Origin: Chitinophagaceae bacterium
GTDB lineage: Bacteria; Bacteroidota; Bacteroidia; Chitinophagales; Chitinophagaceae
NCBI GenBank assembly: GCA_947454715.1
Contig: CANGMZ010000011.1
Coordinates: forward strand, 1-46,513
Length of the DNA stretch: 46,513 bases
Direction of reading: 5' to 3'
The position numbers and the translations under genes were made by a program. Shown piece by piece: positions 43,355 through 46,513 of this stretch. A model generated the notes under the pieces. The model did not search any database, had not been told where the DNA came from, and saw only the letters and a list, made by a program, of their open reading frames with translations. Within the stretch, counting starts at the first letter, position 1, and each line of letters starts with the position of its first letter.

Positions 43355-44719
43355 TTAAATAGCATTGCTAAACATCTTCTGCTCTTTATTTACTTTAGAT
43401 TTAATCAGGTAAAGATCGAAACAACTACAGATATTGCGGATAAAACTCCAGCCCAAATCAGTTACGGTAACAATGTTGTTATTGATAGTTATGAGGTTGT
43501 CTGGAATAAGCTTCTGCAATTCAGGTAGGCAATACTGACTAATAGTCTCCATATCTTCCGATAAAAATGCAGTAGTGCCTCTGCAGCTGATATCTAGTAT
43601 ATACCTGCCGAAACGCTTATCCTCCTCACTCATGAAGTATCCTTTTTGTATTGGTAGTTCTCCGTTATTAATACTATCATAATAACCATTCAGCGTTTTG
43701 TCGTTTTGGGCAAAAGCATGATCAGTACTACTTATGGAAGATACACCCAAACCCAATAACATACTACTGTTAAGTGTAGTATAACCCATGAAATTACGAT
43801 GCAGTGTTCCTTTCTCAGATGCAGTATTCAGATCATCTTCAGGCATAGCAAAGTGATCCATACCAATATCTTTATATCCGCAGGCAACGAACATTTCCTT
43901 GCCGGTTCTATAGAGTTCTATTTTATTGTTGGTTGATGGTAAATCATTTTCATCAAACAGACGTTGCCCTCTGCTAGTCCATGGTACATGTGCATAGCTG
44001 TAGAATGCTACTCTGTCTGGGCGGAGGCTTATGGTTTGTTCAATGGTTCGTTGAATACTTTCCTTTGTCTGTAATGGCAAACCATAGATAAGATCAAAGT
44101 TCACAGATTTATAGCCTATACGGCGAGCCGTTTCCGTAGCTTTTTGTACATTTTCAAATGGCTGTATTCGATTAATGATGCGTTGCACTTCCGGGTCATT
44201 ATCCTGAACACCAAAGCTAACCCGTCTGAAACCCAGATCATACAGCACCTGCATTTGTAGTTCTGTAGTGTTGTTAGGGTGCCCTTCAAAACTAAATTCA
44301 TGTTCAGGGTGTATGGTTGCGCTATTCAATATCCCCATCAGCAATCGGGCAAGGCTTTCAGCAGAGAAGAATGTTGGAGTGCCGCCGCCAAGGTGTAACT
44401 CTCTGATTACAGGCCGTTCGCTCATCAGGCTTTGATAGATTGTCCACTCTTTCAGAACAGCATCAATATACTCTCCCTCAACCTTATGATTAGTAGTTAT
44501 TCTTTTATTGCAGCCGCAATAGGTACATAATGATTCACAAAACGGAAGATGGATATATAAGCTGATACCTCGTGTCGAATTGCCTTCTTCAAAATCATGT
44601 TGAAATACATTTTTCCATTCTGCTACATTTATACCTTCTTGCCAAATAGGTACGGTAGGATAGCTGGTGTAGCGCGGTACAGGAATATTATATTTTTGCA
44701 ACAAATCAGACGGTGTCAT
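43355..44719 (-). CDS. hemN: Oxygen-independent coproporphyrinogen III oxidase
   Basis: Radical-SAM enzyme of haem synthesis converting coproporphyrinogen III to protoporphyrinogen IX without oxygen. 454 residues from the ATG at 44719. The iron-sulfur motif CESLCTYCGC (CX3CX2CXC) lies in YIHLPFCESLCTYCGCNKRIT, and the later blocks LHLGGGTPTFFSAESL, RVSFGVQDNDPEVQRIINRIQP, NFDLIYGLPLQT and GLGVSSISS fit HemN and not the HemW family. The N-terminus MTPSDLLQKYNIPVPRYTSYPTVP is the usual family start. A TACATTTG element (44737-44744) lies between this ATG and the longer start at 44755, which supports the shorter protein. Divergent from a lipoprotein gene, with a palindrome between. Confidence 0.93.
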   Translation of the reverse strand: MTPSDLLQKYNIPVPRYTSYPTVPIWQEGINVAEWKNVFQHDFEEGNSTRGISLYIHLPFCESLCTYCGCNKRITTNHKVEGEYIDAVLKEWTIYQSLMSERPVIRELHLGGGTPTFFSAESLARLLMGILNSATIHPEHEFSFEGHPNNTTELQMQVLYDLGFRRVSFGVQDNDPEVQRIINRIQPFENVQKATETARRIGYKSVNFDLIYGLPLQTKESIQRTIEQTISLRPDRVAFYSYAHVPWTSRGQRLFDENDLPSTNNKIELYRTGKEMFVACGYKDIGMDHFAMPEDDLNTASEKGTLHRNFMGYTTLNSSMLLGLGVSSISSTDHAFAQNDKTLNGYYDSINNGELPIQKGYFMSEEDKRFGRYILDISCRGTTAFLSEDMETISQYCLPELQKLIPDNLITINNNIVTVTDLGWSFIRNICSCFDLYLIKSKVNKEQKMFSNAI

Positions 44720-44736
44720 AGATGGTTTATTTTCTG

Positions 44737-44744
44737 CAAATGTA
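44737..44744 (-). promoter_or_regulatory. -7 promoter element TACATTTG for hemN
   Basis: Perfect TAnnTTTG on the minus strand, followed by C, with about 17 bases to the ATG at 44719. No -33 TTTG at the usual distance, which might reflect activator dependence. Confidence 0.4.
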
Positions 44745-44766
44745 GTATGTGACATTGCTTAGCTGC

Positions 44767-44794
44767 CTGACCGTGGTCAGCGGTTTACCTGACC
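44767..44794. promoter_or_regulatory. Palindrome and third half-site between hemN and the divergent lipoprotein gene
   Basis: CTGACCGTGGTCAG (44767-44780) has 6-bp inverted arms, and a further CCTGACC occurs at 44788-44794. It lies upstream of the hemN promoter element. It could be an operator, since haem genes are often controlled by oxygen or haem, but no regulator can be named. Confidence 0.35.
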
Positions 44795-44875
44795 AATGGC
44801 ACTTTTGAAGTGTGGGAACTACTGCGAAGTGAGGTCGATATGTTATTGTATAACAATACTATCTTTATAATAAGT

Positions 44876-45646
44876 ATGAGATATTACCTGTTGCAGATTA
44901 TTACATTTTGTATTTGCTGTTCCTGCGATGACAGGATGGATATAAAGAAGCTGCCGCAAATCGTAACTAATGATACTACCGCAAGAAAAACACCAAAGCA
45001 AAAAATAACCGGCATATTTGGTTATAGATTCATTATTTATGGTGATTTTAATGGTGATGGTAAAAAAGATACCCTCACAGAGCACTTCATTAGTGACCTG
45101 AGTAAGCAGGAGATGAATAAGTACTATGATGGTATGGAAGATATGGGGGATGCGATTGACACGAATGCTAAATTACAACCCATCTCTTTTATTACAAGTA
45201 GTAATCTCTTAATTGATACACTGCATATAGGTGCAGACGCTCAGGTAGATGGGATTGAATATATAAAAAATGAAGGGGATCTTAATAATGATGGAACAGA
45301 TGAGATAGCGTATGTTATCAATTATTTAGACTGGTCGAGTTGTAATACCTGCCATATAGTAACTTATAAAAATAATAAATGGGAGGAGTTATATTCGTTT
45401 TCTATTCACGACTGGCAACTACCTGTTTTACCCTTGGTCAACAGGTCATTGAGAATGAAAGGCTTTACAGACACTGTAATCAAACTCAGTGATACGACAA
45501 CTATAGAACGTGAAAAGGAGCTGATGGCCTATGAAGGATTGATTACTAAGTTGGGAAAGAATAAGATAAGAATTGAAGTTGATGACCCTGAAAATGGTGT
45601 TGTATCCAGAGCTGTGAATATCAGTAAAAAGCGAAAGGAAAAATAA
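44876..45646 (+). CDS. Hypothetical exported protein, probable lipoprotein, with DxNxDG calcium-binding-like loops
   Basis: 256 residues from the ATG at 44876, whose first residues form a signal peptide (YYLLQIITFCICCSC), probably lipidated at a Cys before DDRM, though the lipobox is not canonical. Longer frames start without a signal. Two FG-GAP/dockerin-like loops, GDFNGDGKKD and GDLNNDGTDE, suggest calcium binding. The region YVINYLDWSSCNTCHIVTYKNNKWEELYSF holds a Cys pair. Gene family not recognised. Probably at the surface or periplasm. Confidence 0.7.
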   Translation: MRYYLLQIITFCICCSCDDRMDIKKLPQIVTNDTTARKTPKQKITGIFGYRFIIYGDFNGDGKKDTLTEHFISDLSKQEMNKYYDGMEDMGDAIDTNAKLQPISFITSSNLLIDTLHIGADAQVDGIEYIKNEGDLNNDGTDEIAYVINYLDWSSCNTCHIVTYKNNKWEELYSFSIHDWQLPVLPLVNRSLRMKGFTDTVIKLSDTTTIEREKELMAYEGLITKLGKNKIRIEVDDPENGVVSRAVNISKKRKEK

Positions 45647-45747
45647 GAGAACCAAGAAAACAATAACTCAATAGCGTAGTTACTTAGTAGATTATAGTTT
45701 GTATTTTACTGCGCAATTATTCTAATCAAAATTTTAAAACAGATAAA

Positions 45748-46293
45748 ATGAAAAAAATAATTCAGTTATGCGGTATACTGGCTGTAGTACTGTTGTGTAG
45801 TTTTGCTCCGGGTGCATGGGTTGCTTATGAAAGCAAAGCAGGAGGGTATAAAGTGTCTATGCCGGGTAAAGCGCAAGAGAACAGTCAGGCAGTTGAAACG
45901 GCTGTAGGTACTTTAACCATGAATATGGCTATGCTACAGTCTGATGATAATGATGTAAAGATGTTCATGTCTGTATATTCAGATTATCCCGATAGCATTT
46001 TAAATGGCAATCTGAGTAAAGATGATCTTGAAGAATTCTTTAACAGCACTATAGCCGGTGCAGCAAGAAACGTTGGCGGCACTACTGTAAAGAAAGAAGT
46101 AATCAGTTATAAAAACTACCCGGGTAGACATGCCGTAATCAATATAGAAGATAAAGGAGCTACATTCGAAATGAACGTATTTCTTGTAAGGAACAGAATA
46201 TATATACTACAGGTTGGCTACATGACCGGTGCAAAAAATCTTGCAGCAGTAAAGCAGTTTTACAGTTCCTTTCAGCTAACAGCAGCGAAATAA
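45748..46293 (+). CDS. Exported hypothetical protein, PsbP/DUF1795-like fold suspected
   Basis: 181 residues. Signal peptide ending about CSFAPGA. The mature part starts AYESKAGGYKVSMPGKAQENSQAVETAVGTLTMNMAML, followed by alternating strands (VISYKNYPGRHAVINIEDKGATFEMNVFLVRNRIYILQVGYMTG) and an ending LAAVKQFYSSFQL. The pattern, including a final short helix then FYSSF, resembles small PsbP-like exported proteins common in Bacteroidota. I cannot name a function. A 32-base perfect palindrome follows. Confidence 0.75.
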   Translation: MKKIIQLCGILAVVLLCSFAPGAWVAYESKAGGYKVSMPGKAQENSQAVETAVGTLTMNMAMLQSDDNDVKMFMSVYSDYPDSILNGNLSKDDLEEFFNSTIAGAARNVGGTTVKKEVISYKNYPGRHAVINIEDKGATFEMNVFLVRNRIYILQVGYMTGAKNLAAVKQFYSSFQLTAAK

Positions 46294-46320
46294 GGTTCCC
46301 TTTTTAAAAGAAAACATAGT

Positions 46321-46356
46321 CAACAGAGGGTCGCAATTGCGACCCTCTGTTGTTTT
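46321..46356. terminator. Bidirectional intrinsic terminator (32-bp perfect palindrome)
   Basis: Stem 46321-46334 with 46339-46352, loop AATT, followed by TTTT. The whole 32 bases are a perfect palindrome. It separates the exported protein gene from the convergent thioesterase gene. Confidence 0.88.
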
Positions 46357-46388
46357 ATCTACGATGGATATCAAAGCATAATAATTAT

Positions 46389-46513
46389 TTACCCGGCCAT
46401 TTCTTCAAGCAGTAATACTGCTTTTGAACGCTCATAGTTTCTTTTTACAGTCTCGCCTATCGCTGTTGGTTGTCCGTCATCATCTATTCTTACAAATGTT
46501 ATTGATGTAGTAC
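46389..46513 (-). CDS. Acyl-CoA thioesterase, C-terminal end (5' end outside window)
   Basis: The last 40 codons of a minus-strand gene run off the window edge, with stop TAA at 46389-46391. The peptide TTSITFVRIDDDGQPTAIGETVKRNYERSKAVLLLEEMAG matches the C-terminus of hotdog-fold acyl-CoA thioesterases of the YciA/acyl-CoA hydrolase type (TFVAxDxxGxP motif). The catalytic part lies outside. The assignment rests on this short tail only. Confidence 0.65.
   Translation of the reverse strand, partial: TTSITFVRIDDDGQPTAIGETVKRNYERSKAVLLLEEMAG

Noticed and set aside
1-46513. Insertion sequences, prophage, integron, rRNA operon or replication origin
   Set aside because: I saw no transposase, integrase or phage protein, no terminal inverted repeats with target duplications, no rRNA sequence and no DnaA-box cluster.

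Overview
The window comes from a Bacteroidota chromosome, most likely Chitinophagia/Chitinophagaceae or a close relative. I infer this from T9SS sorting domains (type A at 14961-17174, type B at 20178-25262), a PorP/SprF partner, families typical of the phylum (DUF4836, DUF3127, GSCFA, a DAHP synthase-chorismate mutase fusion) and repeated matches to the Bacteroidota -7 element TAnnTTTG upstream of genes. Most genes are ordinary chromosomal ones. I see no IS element, phage, integrase, CRISPR array or rRNA.

Layout. 1-7.5 kb: C-terminal part of cyanophycin synthetase, a periplasmic thioredoxin, a methyltransferase, the aromatic-pathway fusion enzyme, a small lipoprotein, a PhyH-type dioxygenase and a zinc alcohol dehydrogenase. 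7.5-15 kb: a CDF metal exporter and a membrane protein on the minus strand, then dgt-queA (1-base overlap) and acpP-fabF-rnc. 15-20 kb: secreted reprolysin-like metalloprotease, NAD kinase, and a lipoprotein joining a cytochrome-like domain to a YVTN propeller. 20-26.4 kb: a giant PKD/Ig-repeat adhesin-like protein followed by its PorP/SprF partner. 26.5-33.7 kb: HslR-like S4 protein, Asp-box lipoprotein, DUF3127-DUF4836 operon, tRNA-His, a VWA protein and a metallo-beta-lactamase-fold hydrolase. 33.8-38.5 kb: a large TolB-propeller/Omp85-like barrel protein, a cyclophilin and a single-domain response regulator. 38.6-46.5 kb: GSCFA protein divergent from an overlapping HipA-like kinase/DUF3037 pair, a GldL-like membrane protein with its PadR regulator, a lipoprotein peroxiredoxin, hemN, two exported hypothetical proteins and the end of an acyl-CoA thioesterase.

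How the genes work together. dgt-queA and acpP-fabF-rnc are compact operons of nucleotide/tRNA and fatty-acid/RNA metabolism. Cell-surface functions recur: two T9SS substrates, one with its own PorP/SprF anchor, several lipoproteins and an unusual outer-membrane barrel. The observations most worth following are (1) the propeller-barrel protein with a degenerate peptidase-like N-terminus, (2) the HipA-like kinase/DUF3037 pair, (3) the GldL-like duplicated membrane protein with a palindromic candidate operator at its padR, (4) the SSB-like DDLPF tail on the DUF3127 protein, and (5) several genes whose -7 element ends only 4-5 bases before the start codon, which suggests leaderless or near-leaderless mRNAs.
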